Positions 1 to 8,154 of a DNA stretch of 12,989 nucleotides are shown here, in pieces. Numbering within the stretch: position 1 is the stretch's first letter; each line of letters opens with the position of its first letter. The stretch lies in NCBI GenBank assembly GCA_964394085.1, contig CAYMWF010000113.1, positions 1,261 to 14,249 on the forward strand, in the 5' to 3' direction. The translations under genes were made by a program, and so were the position numbers. Below the pieces are notes generated by a model. It did not search any database and was not told the origin of the DNA. It was given only the letters and a program-made list of their open reading frames with translations. The DNA is from CAYMWF01 sp964394085 [NCBI: uncultured Gemmatimonadota bacterium] (GTDB taxonomy: Bacteria > GCA-2686955 > CAYMWF01).

Positions 1-122
1 ATGAAGATATCCGTGTCCGAGTATCCGCATCAACTGCCCGGACTCTCAGAATTAAGGTAAAAGAATTCCTGGACAGCGCTAAAGCGGCGTATGTTCACTT
101 AAGGCGTCATAAGTTTTCGTAA
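1..122 (+). CDS. Possible C-terminal tail of a gene cut by the window edge
   Basis: Reading frame 3 is open from the left edge to a TAA at 120-122, about 39 codons. The tail is basic and could form an amphipathic helix (it contains RIKVKEFLDSAKAAY). No domain is recognisable. A frame this short stays open by chance fairly often, and frame 1 also holds a 19-codon ORF (ATG at 1, TAA at 58-60), so this is tentative. If real, it ends about 42 nt before the next start codon and could lie in the same transcript as the lipoprotein gene. Confidence 0.25.
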   Translation, partial: EDIRVRVSASTARTLRIKVKEFLDSAKAAYVHLRRHKFS

Positions 123-146
123 CGGGACTGAATCGACACGCGAGTG

Positions 147-157
147 AGGAAGGAAAG
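147..157 (+). promoter_or_regulatory. Ribosome binding site that fixes the lipoprotein start at ATG 165
   Basis: The purine-rich run AGGAAGGAAAG lies 7 to 11 nt before ATG 165. The alternative in-frame GTG at 144 sits at the left edge of this run and has no Shine-Dalgarno sequence of its own. ATG 165 also gives a normal lipoprotein signal peptide directly. Confidence 0.7.
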
Positions 158-164
158 TGTAGAT

Positions 165-3100
165 ATGCACCCGAAATCTTTGAGTTTAAGAAAACCCGCT
201 GCAGCCATTTTATTCTCTTTCGTCATCTTTGTCTGGGGTTGCGCTCCGTTAACAGTGCCGGACAGAATGCAGGCTTCGAAAGATTCTGAAGCATCGGGAG
301 TTCCCGAAGTTTCCGAAGCCGTCGAGTCCGCAACGGCAGAAGGGTGGAAAGCACTGTGGGAGAATGATTTCGACGAGGCGGAGCGCCTGTTTGGGAAAGC
401 GCTCCAGGAAGCCGCCGAATATGTACCGGCCCTCCGTGGCATGGGGCTGGCGAAGTTCTCCATTGCCCGGGAATTCCAGGCCTTTGATTATCTGAATCGC
501 GCTGTTCGAAATGCTCCGGCAGACCCGCTCGCGATACCTGTCCGGGATTTTCTCGGAAACAGTATAACTTTCAGCAAGTCCGGCGGCCAATCTCTCAAAA
601 CCACCAACTGGAAGATCTCGAAAGATGTATCGGCACCGCTCTGGAACCGTCGTGAAGCGTTACTCGTCCTCGGTGAGAATTACGTTGAACACGAGAAAGA
701 TATCCCCAGCGCCCGGAGGGCCTATGCTCAGCTGAAGTTTGAACGGGACTGGGATGTTCTCGGCCCTTTCCCGAATATCTCGCACTCGGGATTCGATGAG
801 CCGTTCATCGACGAGTCGAATATTTCGATTTCCCTCCGGGAAAAAGAATATACGGGGATGAACAACCGGGTCATCGAATGGTTTCATCCGATCCGCAAAA
901 ACTACGACGGCTGGGTGCCGCTTGCGGATTACCTCGATTACCCGGTGCCATGCGCTGCTTACGCCTGTTCATATGTGGATATTGCCGAGGAGGGCAAACA
1001 CGTGCTCGTCCTTTCCCAGATAGGCGCCGTCAAGTGCTGGGTTGACGGCGAACTGGTGATTTCGGATGCCAACTACGAGATAGCTGTCGAATCACACTGG
1101 GTGATGCTTGATCTCAGCAAAGGTACTCATACCATCCTGGTCAAGGTATGTAACGAAGATAATCCGGAACTGAGATTCCAGGTTTCCATGGCCCATCTTT
1201 CACCCGGGGAGACCGAAAAGTTCAACAGGGTGAAAGGTTCACGGTTCTACGGTGAAATCTTTGCGGACAGGAATACAGATCTGGGTATGGAACTGCCCGA
1301 TCCTCTTTTATCCGGTATCTGCGGGCTCATCGACAGCGACCCGGATAATCTTGAAAACTACTTCTGGCTTTCGTACATGCTGCACGTAAAGGGGTACGGC
1401 CTTGAAGGGGTCGAAGTTCTGGACCGAGCCCTCGAAAGGCAGCGAAAATCCGTCGGCATGACCACACAGGATGCGGAATCCAAATCCACTGCGGAGAAAG
1501 GGAGCGCTCTTCTCCATATCGCCAGACGCTGGTGTTATCTCAGGGAGGATAAAGCCTCCGAAGCCAGAACGGCCACCCACCTCGCGGCTGAAATCGCTCC
1601 GGGCTTTTCCCCGGCGGCGAAGCCTGTGATTGATGAGATGATTGAGCGGAAGAGTCTGAAACGCGCGGAGATGCTCCTGAATGAAATGTTCCTGAGGAAT
1701 CCATTATGGTTTGACGGGTTCCTGTCTAAAATGGTGCTTCTTCTGCAGCAGGGGAAGCCGGATGAATCATTCATTCTAATTGACGAATTGAACGAACTGT
1801 ATCCCGATGTGCCCGCGGTCTACAGCCTTCTCAGCCTGAAAGCGGAAATTTTCAACCTGGAAGCGCTGGTGCCGGTGCTCATGGAGGAAATGGGAAAAGG
1901 CGGCTATCCTTACGAAGCTGTTTCATATTTCATGAAACGGAGCTTCGGTGAAAGGAATTATCATAGAGCCGGTAAACTGGCTGAAGAACTGATTGCAGCG
2001 TATCCCACGACTACCGATTACCACGTGGCGGCGATAGAATCGAAACTGAGGATGACCGATGATTTCGCCGATGAAGCTGTTCAGATAATCAGGGAGCTGT
2101 TGCTGAGCTTTCCCTACTCTCTCGATTTACTCAGCATCGAACTTCGGCTCCTCGATCGCCAGGTTTACAATTTAAAGAGAATTATCTCGGAAAACGAGAG
2201 CGTGCTGGCGGCGAACCCGACGTTGAAAGTTGAATACGAGGGAAAACTCGAAGAGAAATCGAGCGACCTGGAGAAAGTGCTTGAAAAAATTCTCGCAATC
2301 AATCCCAAACTATACAGCATCAGAAACCAGCTGCGAACCCTGAGAGAGCAGGTATCCCTCGATGATCTTGTGCCGCCTTTCGAGTCAGTAGATATAATCA
2401 GCGAATTCGAGGAAAAGATGAACGGGGAAGGGAGCACCGGCGTGGACGGCGCGGAGGTATGGGCGGGAGGCGGCAGGAGATCGGTCGCTGATTATATAGT
2501 TGTTCTGAAGGATGTTACCGAATTCTATTTCGATGACAGCGGCAGAAGAAAGTATTCCCACAGAGTTTTCAAGGTGCTATCGCAGAAAGGGGTCGAAACC
2601 CTGAACACCCTCACGATCCCGTATCATCCGTATTTCAGCGATTTGGAGTTTCTGCAGGCCCACGTGATAAAGGAGGACGGCTCCCAGATCCAGGCGGTAA
2701 GCATGCTGAACAAGCTCTCTTTTCCGGGGCTCGAGAAAGGTGATTATATCGAGATAGAATACACTGAAGACAGCTACAGGCCCGGAGCTCTCAACAAGGA
2801 GTTCTGGACCGCCTTCAGGTTGAATTCGGATGTTCCCGTATTCAAGGCAAGGTTCTCGGTACTCTATCCGCGTAAGAAGGAAATCTTGACGAGAATGTAC
2901 AATTCGCGTGGGATAACCGGCACAAGCATAGAGACTCCCGCACCACAATTCAAAACTGTCAACGATGAATTCAAACTTTGCTCGATTCATGCCGATCTGC
3001 TGGACGCACTGAAGAGCGAAGCGCTTCCTCCGGATCCGAATGATCTCTATTGCTGGATCGATATTTCCACCCTGGCGGAGTGGTCCGAGATTCAAAGCTG

Positions 3101-4349
3101 GTACAGCTCCCTTTACGAAGGTCAGTGTGAGGTTACACCGAAGATCAGGAAGAAAGTCGATGACTTGCTCGTTGATACCGAATTCGATGAGGATAAAATC
3201 GAGGTGCTCTGCGATTTTGTCGCTCGCAGGATCGAATACGAGGATCTGGATTTCCAGTACAGCGCATATATACCGCAGAAGGCCGAATCGGTGCTCGAGG
3301 ACGGTTACGGCGACTGCAAAGATAAATGCACCCTCCTCATTACCATGCTGAAAGCCGCCGGAATTCCCTCTTATATCGCCCTCAGCGAACCTGATTATAC
3401 AGGCGACAGTTTTTATCTGCCCTCTACGCGGTTTTCTCATACATTTGTTATCGTACCGCGCGGCGAGACTTTCCTCGCTCTCGATCCTACCGCCGCGTAT
3501 TACACTTACCCCGAAATACCTTACGAATTGAAGAACACCTATTACCTGCCTGTCGAACCTCGAACGGACGAAACGTCCGAACCCCGGAAGGATGCGACAC
3601 AGTACGGTGCAAGGCCATACCGTCCTGCAGGGGAAGGAAGGTTTGAGTCGCCTTCTCCGGAGCGGCTGAGGGTTTCCTGCGATGCAGAAGGCGTTGAAAC
3701 AGGAACAATGGTCGAAATGGTCGTAGAATTGCAGGGCAACGGTAGAGACTCGAATATTTCGGGTGAGATCGTCTGCAGGGGCACTACGGCTGTAATGTAT
3801 CGCACACTCCTGAAAACCAGTGAAGAAAGCAGGCGGAAAAATGCATTCTCCGGGTTGATGAACTACTGGGTCCACGGTTTCGATCTGGACATCCTCGAAG
3901 TTGAGAACATGGAGACGCTTCTCCATCCCCCGGTAGTAAGGTTCGAGGGAAGCATGTCGGGTCTTATCACCGGACATTCAAACAGAATCGCCGGTTTGAA
4001 CCTGCCCTGGCTGGTCAGAAACAGCTCGACACTTACCGAGGCGGTCGGAGAATCGGAGAGGGAGAACCCGCTCCTTATCGACATCCCTCACATGTCCACA
4101 CCCCGGGTCCAGAAAACCGTCCTGCGCCTCCCCTCGCGATTCAAGGTCGTCTCCCTCCCCGCCGACCAGACCTTCGAACTCCACGGAATCGAAGCAAGTT
4201 TCACCTACAAAAAAATAGGCAACACAATCACCTGCACCAGGAGATTCCTCATACCCAAAACCGAAATCGCCGTCGCCGACTACCCAAAACTCCGCGAATT
4301 AATCCTCCAAATCACCTCCAAAGAAAAGGAGCAAGTACTTGTCAAATAG
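165..4349 (+). CDS. Large TPR / DUF3857 / transglutaminase-like lipoprotein
   Basis: The product is 1394 aa from ATG 165. Residues 1-25 form a lipoprotein signal peptide with Cys26 in the lipobox-like V-W-G-C. The Trp at -2 is unusual. Ala at +2 would suit outer-membrane sorting. Domains in order: TPR-like helices at about 45-110; a beta-sandwich module at about 195-342, opening with LGPFPN; more TPR-like helices at about 395-735; DUF3857 at about 773-945; a transglutaminase-like core at about 985-1125; a beta-rich C-terminal region to the end. The catalytic triad is visible: Cys1051 in GYGDCKDK, His1092 in RFSHTF and Asp1107 in ALDPTA. The core could therefore be an active cysteine peptidase or amidase, although many family members have no known substrate. 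It probably sits on the periplasmic face of the outer membrane or at the cell surface. The last 80 or so codons are strikingly A+C-rich. The next gene converges on it. Architecture is confident; function is unknown. Confidence 0.9.
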   Translation: MHPKSLSLRKPAAAILFSFVIFVWGCAPLTVPDRMQASKDSEASGVPEVSEAVESATAEGWKALWENDFDEAERLFGKALQEAAEYVPALRGMGLAKFSIAREFQAFDYLNRAVRNAPADPLAIPVRDFLGNSITFSKSGGQSLKTTNWKISKDVSAPLWNRREALLVLGENYVEHEKDIPSARRAYAQLKFERDWDVLGPFPNISHSGFDEPFIDESNISISLREKEYTGMNNRVIEWFHPIRKNYDGWVPLADYLDYPVPCAAYACSYVDIAEEGKHVLVLSQIGAVKCWVDGELVISDANYEIAVESHWVMLDLSKGTHTILVKVCNEDNPELRFQVSMAHLSPGETEKFNRVKGSRFYGEIFADRNTDLGMELPDPLLSGICGLIDSDPDNLENYFWLSYMLHVKGYGLEGVEVLDRALERQRKSVGMTTQDAESKSTAEKGSALLHIARRWCYLREDKASEARTATHLAAEIAPGFSPAAKPVIDEMIERKSLKRAEMLLNEMFLRNPLWFDGFLSKMVLLLQQGKPDESFILIDELNELYPDVPAVYSLLSLKAEIFNLEALVPVLMEEMGKGGYPYEAVSYFMKRSFGERNYHRAGKLAEELIAAYPTTTDYHVAAIESKLRMTDDFADEAVQIIRELLLSFPYSLDLLSIELRLLDRQVYNLKRIISENESVLAANPTLKVEYEGKLEEKSSDLEKVLEKILAINPKLYSIRNQLRTLREQVSLDDLVPPFESVDIISEFEEKMNGEGSTGVDGAEVWAGGGRRSVADYIVVLKDVTEFYFDDSGRRKYSHRVFKVLSQKGVETLNTLTIPYHPYFSDLEFLQAHVIKEDGSQIQAVSMLNKLSFPGLEKGDYIEIEYTEDSYRPGALNKEFWTAFRLNSDVPVFKARFSVLYPRKKEILTRMYNSRGITGTSIETPAPQFKTVNDEFKLCSIHADLLDALKSEALPPDPNDLYCWIDISTLAEWSEIQSWYSSLYEGQCEVTPKIRKKVDDLLVDTEFDEDKIEVLCDFVARRIEYEDLDFQYSAYIPQKAESVLEDGYGDCKDKCTLLITMLKAAGIPSYIALSEPDYTGDSFYLPSTRFSHTFVIVPRGETFLALDPTAAYYTYPEIPYELKNTYYLPVEPRTDETSEPRKDATQYGARPYRPAGEGRFESPSPERLRVSCDAEGVETGTMVEMVVELQGNGRDSNISGEIVCRGTTAVMYRTLLKTSEESRRKNAFSGLMNYWVHGFDLDILEVENMETLLHPPVVRFEGSMSGLITGHSNRIAGLNLPWLVRNSSTLTEAVGESERENPLLIDIPHMSTPRVQKTVLRLPSRFKVVSLPADQTFELHGIEASFTYKKIGNTITCTRRFLIPKTEIAVADYPKLRELILQITSKEKEQVLVK

Positions 4350-4524
4350 ACAATGGGATCCACATCAGGCTATTACTTTCTGTACTGGCCGCATTATCGT
4401 AATTAGGTTGGGTTGAAGTAAAATTGCTTCCCGGTCACCGGCCTGCTGGTAGCTACTCTATTCTATCGAATTCTCGACTAACCCGGCTTCAGATATGAAG
4501 TAGGATGATTTTCCAAAATAGAAC

Positions 4525-4574
4525 TATAGAACGGGGTAGAATATTAGCTCTTAATATCCCACCCCCGTTCTATA
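4525..4574. terminator. Strong hairpin between convergent genes, probable transcription stop
   Basis: A perfect 12-bp inverted repeat, TATAGAACGGGG (4525-4536) and CCCCGTTCTATA (4563-4574), encloses a second 6-bp stem, ATATTA (4541-4546) with TAATAT (4552-4557). It sits between the ends of the convergent genes ending at 4349 (+) and 4623 (-). There is no clean U-tract on the plus side. The minus side reads into TATTTT after a few bases. A shared bidirectional terminator is likely from position, though it is not a textbook rho-independent site. Nothing else is recognisable in 4350-4622. Confidence 0.55.
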
Positions 4575-4622
4575 TTCGGGAAAGGTGCAAGGCTGATTAT
4601 CGCCACTGTGATTATTCGGTAA

Positions 4623-6890
4623 TCACTCCGTCGACGGGGTTACGGTGAATTCGAAACAAGATTCATCCCAGATGAAGGGATACTGACCACACCTGAGGCA
4701 AAGTTCGTAAGGACCGCCAAGCTCTGCATAATAGGGCACATAAATCTGCCTGTCCTGTATCGCCTCGTGAAGCCCCCTCATTGTTATCGTTATGGGGCCG
4801 GCGAAAGGATTCCCCGGGTACGGATCTCCGTTAAGCAAGTACAGGTCGAGCCAAACATCGACTGTCCTGGTTTTATCCGACACGTTGGCAAGGCCGGCCC
4901 TGTAATAGAGATATCCGCCCCTGGGTGCTATCGGATAGTCGCATTCCAGAATCGTTATTACGGGTGTCTCTACCTCGAGGGATACAGGGACGAGTAGCAC
5001 CGGATCCTGCTCCGCATTGCTCGAGATAACGAGCGTATCCGAGTAAACGCCCGGAAGCAGTTCAGCAGCGCTGCAGACGACCTCTACCGCCATGCACGAA
5101 TCCGGTGGAATGGAGCTTTCAGAAGGTTCAACGGTGACCCAATCCTCAATCCAGGAGATATTGAAATCGAGAGGTATGTTGCCTGTATTACAGATGAGAA
5201 GGGTATCCAAATCCACATCATCGATGAAGAGCTCGAAGTGGAAAGAACCGGGTGCGATATCGATAATGGCTTCCGCGTAGCCAACCAGGAATGTGAACAC
5301 CTCCGACGACCAGGTTTCACCTCCATACCCGTCGTACGCCTTCACCTTCCAGTAATACTGTTCGAAGTTTATCAGCTCGGGTGTATGGAAATATTCGCTT
5401 TCTGTCAGGCTGTCGATTAAAACCGGATTCGTAAACCCGGAATCCGTATCGAGGTAAAAATCATACAGAACCTCGTCCCCGTCACCGTCCGGGGCATCTT
5501 CCCAATCGAACCAGAGTGGGGTCTCCGCGATTGTCTCACCATCAGCAGGACTTAAAAGTGAAAACGGATCTGGAGGGATGTTCTCAGCACACTCATCCGC
5601 TCCCATGTCGAAACCCTCGCCCCAGGGTCTGACATCCCCGTCTATATCAATATACACACCTGCATCAATTCCGGCATCGATACAAGGTGAACCTCTCTGA
5701 AGGTGATAGTCATCACTCCCAGGATCTACAAAAAGCGGATCGGAATCAATATTGCCTTCACCCGGCCAGCCTCCCTGAACATCCGAATATGTTACATCGG
5801 GATCTCCGGAGATGATATAGAACTCCTGCGGTGAATCGTTCCAGAGGATGCAGTTCTTTATGATCGGGGAGGAACCATAGTCGCAGCAGATTCCACCGCC
5901 GTTCACACCTGCGGAGTTATCAGTGATCGTGCAGTGCGTAATCTTCGGATCAGAATTGCTATTTAGAAAAGCACCGCCTCCGACATTATCAGCAGTATTT
6001 TCAAATATCATGCAATTTGTGATTTCCGGGTCCGAATTATAGCACCATATTGCGCCACCATTATCCAAGGCGATGTTTTGAGCAATAAAACAGCTTGAAA
6101 TGTTTGGATTTGAATTGCCTGAGCAAGATATTCCCCCGCCGTCGTCCAGGGTCGAATTTCCTGAAATGGTACAGTCTGTGATTCTCGGTAAAGAGTTGCC
6201 ATCGCAGTAAATGCCTCCGCCGCGCTCGCTTGCAGCGTTTCCTAAGATTTCGCAGTTCGTAATTGTAGGGGAAGAGGTGTGGCAGTGAATCCCGCCGCCC
6301 CACAGGTTGACCGAATTACCCTCGATAAAGCAGTTCGTGATCTCGGGAGATGCATGGGTGCAGTATATCCCGGCCCCTGAGTTTGAATGGTTATTTTTGA
6401 AGATACAGTCGTCGATTTCTACTGTATTCGTGTCAGAGGTACCAAAACAAAAAATTCCTCCTCCGCTGGAGGCGGTATTGTTTCCATCTAATATGCAATT
6501 TCGAATAATCGGGTAGGAAGAATAGCAATAAATGCCACCGCCATCACCTTCGTTTCCATTCGTTATGGTGAATCCGTCTATTATTGAACCAGTCCCGGAA
6601 CCACCAACGATACGAAATCCTCTTCCTTCATTCAGGCAGTCGATCACGGTTGTCGATGCTCCGGCTTCCGACATGACCGTGATCACGTTAAGGGTAAATT
6701 CGATGTTTTTGTTTCCTGGTCCCGTGTATGTCCCGGGGGCCACGAGCACAGTGTCACCGGTTTCTGCGGCATCGATGGCCTCCTGGATTGTAGGGTAGGG
6801 TATCGGAACACCACGAGTTGTTGCCCAAGAACAGGTTGTCGTGAGTACGACAAATACAAATATCAGTACGGAGAGAGTCTTCCTTTTCAT
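4623..6890 (-). CDS. Secreted parallel beta-helix protein with choice-of-anchor-Q-like region
   Basis: The product is 755 aa and starts at ATG 6890, with AAAGGAG 6 nt upstream (6897-6903). Residues 1-23 are a signal peptide ending S-W-A. Residues 31-55 carry the usual opening of pectate-lyase-type beta-helices (PTIQEAIDAAETGDTVLVAPG). Residues 105-350 hold about nine rungs of 25-30 residues of the form ITNCxIxGN...GGGIYC. Cysteines recur at 132, 162, 187, 213, 240, 267, 293, 320 and 347, with a second column at 122, 148, 177, 203, 229, 256 and 283. Residues 365-435 resemble the choice-of-anchor Q ending (DPLFVDP, SPCIDAG, MGADE). An Ig/FN3-like domain follows at about 438-537 and a BACON/ASPM-like beta domain at about 543-640. 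The final domain (644-752) is shared with the protein at 7177-8154. It probably acts outside the cell in binding or adhesion. No lyase activity can be claimed, because no catalytic residues were identified. Confidence 0.9.
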   Translation of the reverse strand: MKRKTLSVLIFVFVVLTTTCSWATTRGVPIPYPTIQEAIDAAETGDTVLVAPGTYTGPGNKNIEFTLNVITVMSEAGASTTVIDCLNEGRGFRIVGGSGTGSIIDGFTITNGNEGDGGGIYCYSSYPIIRNCILDGNNTASSGGGIFCFGTSDTNTVEIDDCIFKNNHSNSGAGIYCTHASPEITNCFIEGNSVNLWGGGIHCHTSSPTITNCEILGNAASERGGGIYCDGNSLPRITDCTISGNSTLDDGGGISCSGNSNPNISSCFIAQNIALDNGGAIWCYNSDPEITNCMIFENTADNVGGGAFLNSNSDPKITHCTITDNSAGVNGGGICCDYGSSPIIKNCILWNDSPQEFYIISGDPDVTYSDVQGGWPGEGNIDSDPLFVDPGSDDYHLQRGSPCIDAGIDAGVYIDIDGDVRPWGEGFDMGADECAENIPPDPFSLLSPADGETIAETPLWFDWEDAPDGDGDEVLYDFYLDTDSGFTNPVLIDSLTESEYFHTPELINFEQYYWKVKAYDGYGGETWSSEVFTFLVGYAEAIIDIAPGSFHFELFIDDVDLDTLLICNTGNIPLDFNISWIEDWVTVEPSESSIPPDSCMAVEVVCSAAELLPGVYSDTLVISSNAEQDPVLLVPVSLEVETPVITILECDYPIAPRGGYLYYRAGLANVSDKTRTVDVWLDLYLLNGDPYPGNPFAGPITITMRGLHEAIQDRQIYVPYYAELGGPYELCLRCGQYPFIWDESCFEFTVTPSTE
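4635..4961 (-). other. C-terminal domain shared with the neighbouring secreted protein (copy 1)
   Basis: This encodes residues 644-752 of the beta-helix protein. It matches residues 217-325 of the protein at 7177-8154. Shared landmarks in order are a Trp-Leu/Ile-Asp strand, G(D/E)PYxGNPxAGP, a VP..A.LGGPYxLC segment, and a GxYPxxWxExCxEFxV ending. The two conserved cysteines (in LC and ExC) could form a disulfide. I do not recognise a named family. It is a beta-rich, extracytoplasmic, terminal domain, which suits surface attachment, secretion or binding. Confidence 0.75.
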
Positions 6891-7091
6891 CCCGAACTCC
6901 TTTCAAAAATGCCAATTGTGAATTATTCAAATTTTGATGGGCATTGGGCATCGTCAGAACCTTGACGACGATTTCATTCGAGTCTACCGTATTTAAGAAA
7001 ATGTGCAAAGTGAAAGTTTTAATTTACGATACAGACTGTGTTTGAGAAAGGTTTATCCAAGGTTAGTTCAGTTTTATGAGGAATCGTCAAA

Positions 7092-7122
7092 TCAGCCGGG
7101 AGCCGGTCGGCTTCCCGACTGA
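7092..7122 (-). terminator. Terminator-like hairpin downstream of the ConA-like gene
   Basis: The region folds as TCAG-C-CGGGA-GCC, loop GGTC, then GGC-T-TCCCG-A-CTGA. This is about 12 paired bases with one mismatch (7096/7118) and one bulge (7112). It lies about 55 nt past the stop codon at 7177 on the minus strand. On that strand it is followed only by TTTGACGATTC, so the U-tract is weak. On the plus strand it is followed by the T-rich GATAATTTGTTTCC. It probably separates transcription of the two secreted-protein genes, at least partly. Confidence 0.45.
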
Positions 7123-7176
7123 TAATTTGTTTCCGAATTCACATCTCCGTTCCTTAAAGGATCGGTTGGGATATGA

Positions 7177-8154
7177 TCACGGGACTATGTAGAACTCACA
7201 GCAATCCTCGTTCCACACGACCGGATAGTCTCCGACAAGTACGCATAATGTATATGGTCCACCCAGCGGTGCCCCCTGCGGAACAAACAGGGAATAATCA
7301 GTCTCGGCCAGACCACCCGGCCCAAGGGTAACACTCACAGGACCGGCAACCGGATTGCCCGTATACGGTTCACCGCCGATCAGGAGAACATCGATCCAGG
7401 CATCGAATGTGACGAGTTCCCCAGTGTCGTTCTGGACAATGATGTTCAATTCCAGGTAGTCCTGACGTCGAACATTCGGATTATGACAGGTTACCTCGAT
7501 AAAAATATCGCTCCATGGTAGGGAGGATACGGAGACTCCCTCGACATTGTGGTATGTATTCCAACCCGGAGATGTTTTATCCATTCTCAGAAAAAGAGGA
7601 AATTCATACGGGATATGTTCAGAATTTATCGAGGCCTCGAGTTCACCGTCCACAAGGAAGTCGGCGTTGTCACGAGAAACCTCGATTCTGTAATCATGAA
7701 GATTACTGACATCAATCCCCTCAATGAGAACTTCTTCACGCTGTGCACCATTAACGAACCTGGCGCGTAATCCCGTCTCCCAGTACGATTCGAATGCGAT
7801 ATATAGAGGCACCCCTTCAATCGTATTGTCCAATCCCCAGAGTGCCGAATCATTCAAATCACCGATGGGAGGAGTCAGGTACACGTCCGAAGATTCAAAA
7901 ACCAGCGTCTGGGCTTCTTCCGGAATGAATTCCTGAGTGGAAGTCACCCAGGTTCCACCTCCAGCCTGTCCGCCGCTCTCGATAACGAGGCAACCATCCT
8001 CTACCCAAGCCGTGCCGCCTCCGTTCGAATGAACACTCCAAAATTCTTCATTGAGGAATGAGAAATCATCCTCGAACAGAACTTCTCCGCTACAAAAAGA
8101 TGCACCCAGAGCGAAGACAAAGATACAAAGAATGACATTTTTTACGCTTTTCAT
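7177..8154 (-). CDS. Secreted ConA/LamG-like protein with shared C-terminal domain
   Basis: The product is 325 aa from ATG 8154. An in-frame TTG at 8199 would extend it by 15 residues, but that would bury the signal peptide behind a charged stretch. GAAAGGGA precedes the ATG. Residues 1-23 are a signal peptide (basic MKSVK, then a hydrophobic core, then CSG). Residues 24-213 look like a concanavalin/laminin-G-type beta-sandwich: FEDDFS near the start, then alternating strands with YIAFESYW, HDYRIEVSRDNADFLVDGE and a final GVSVSSLPW. This pattern is known from carbohydrate-binding domains of exported proteins. Residues 217-325 are the domain shared with the beta-helix protein downstream. A TATAAG at 8185-8190 is a possible -10 element, but no good -35 accompanies it. 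Extracytoplasmic glycan or surface binding is plausible; the ligand is unknown. Confidence 0.88.
   Translation of the reverse strand: MKSVKNVILCIFVFALGASFCSGEVLFEDDFSFLNEEFWSVHSNGGGTAWVEDGCLVIESGGQAGGGTWVTSTQEFIPEEAQTLVFESSDVYLTPPIGDLNDSALWGLDNTIEGVPLYIAFESYWETGLRARFVNGAQREEVLIEGIDVSNLHDYRIEVSRDNADFLVDGELEASINSEHIPYEFPLFLRMDKTSPGWNTYHNVEGVSVSSLPWSDIFIEVTCHNPNVRRQDYLELNIIVQNDTGELVTFDAWIDVLLIGGEPYTGNPVAGPVSVTLGPGGLAETDYSLFVPQGAPLGGPYTLCVLVGDYPVVWNEDCCEFYIVP
7180..7506 (-). other. C-terminal domain shared with the neighbouring secreted protein (copy 2)
   Basis: This encodes residues 217-325 of the ConA-like protein. It has the same ordered landmarks as copy 1: GEPYTGNPVAGP, VPQGAPLGGPYTLC, GDYPVVWNEDCCEF. 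The two copies are clearly homologous but well diverged in sequence, so this is not a recent duplication. In both proteins the domain is at the extreme C-terminus. Confidence 0.75.

Noticed and set aside
2577-3977. A long open frame of 466 codons on the minus strand, opposite the lipoprotein gene
   Set aside because: It lies fully antisense to the DUF3857/transglutaminase region, its translation has no recognisable domain, and the plus-strand product is clearly real. Codon bias of the true gene explains the open antisense frame.
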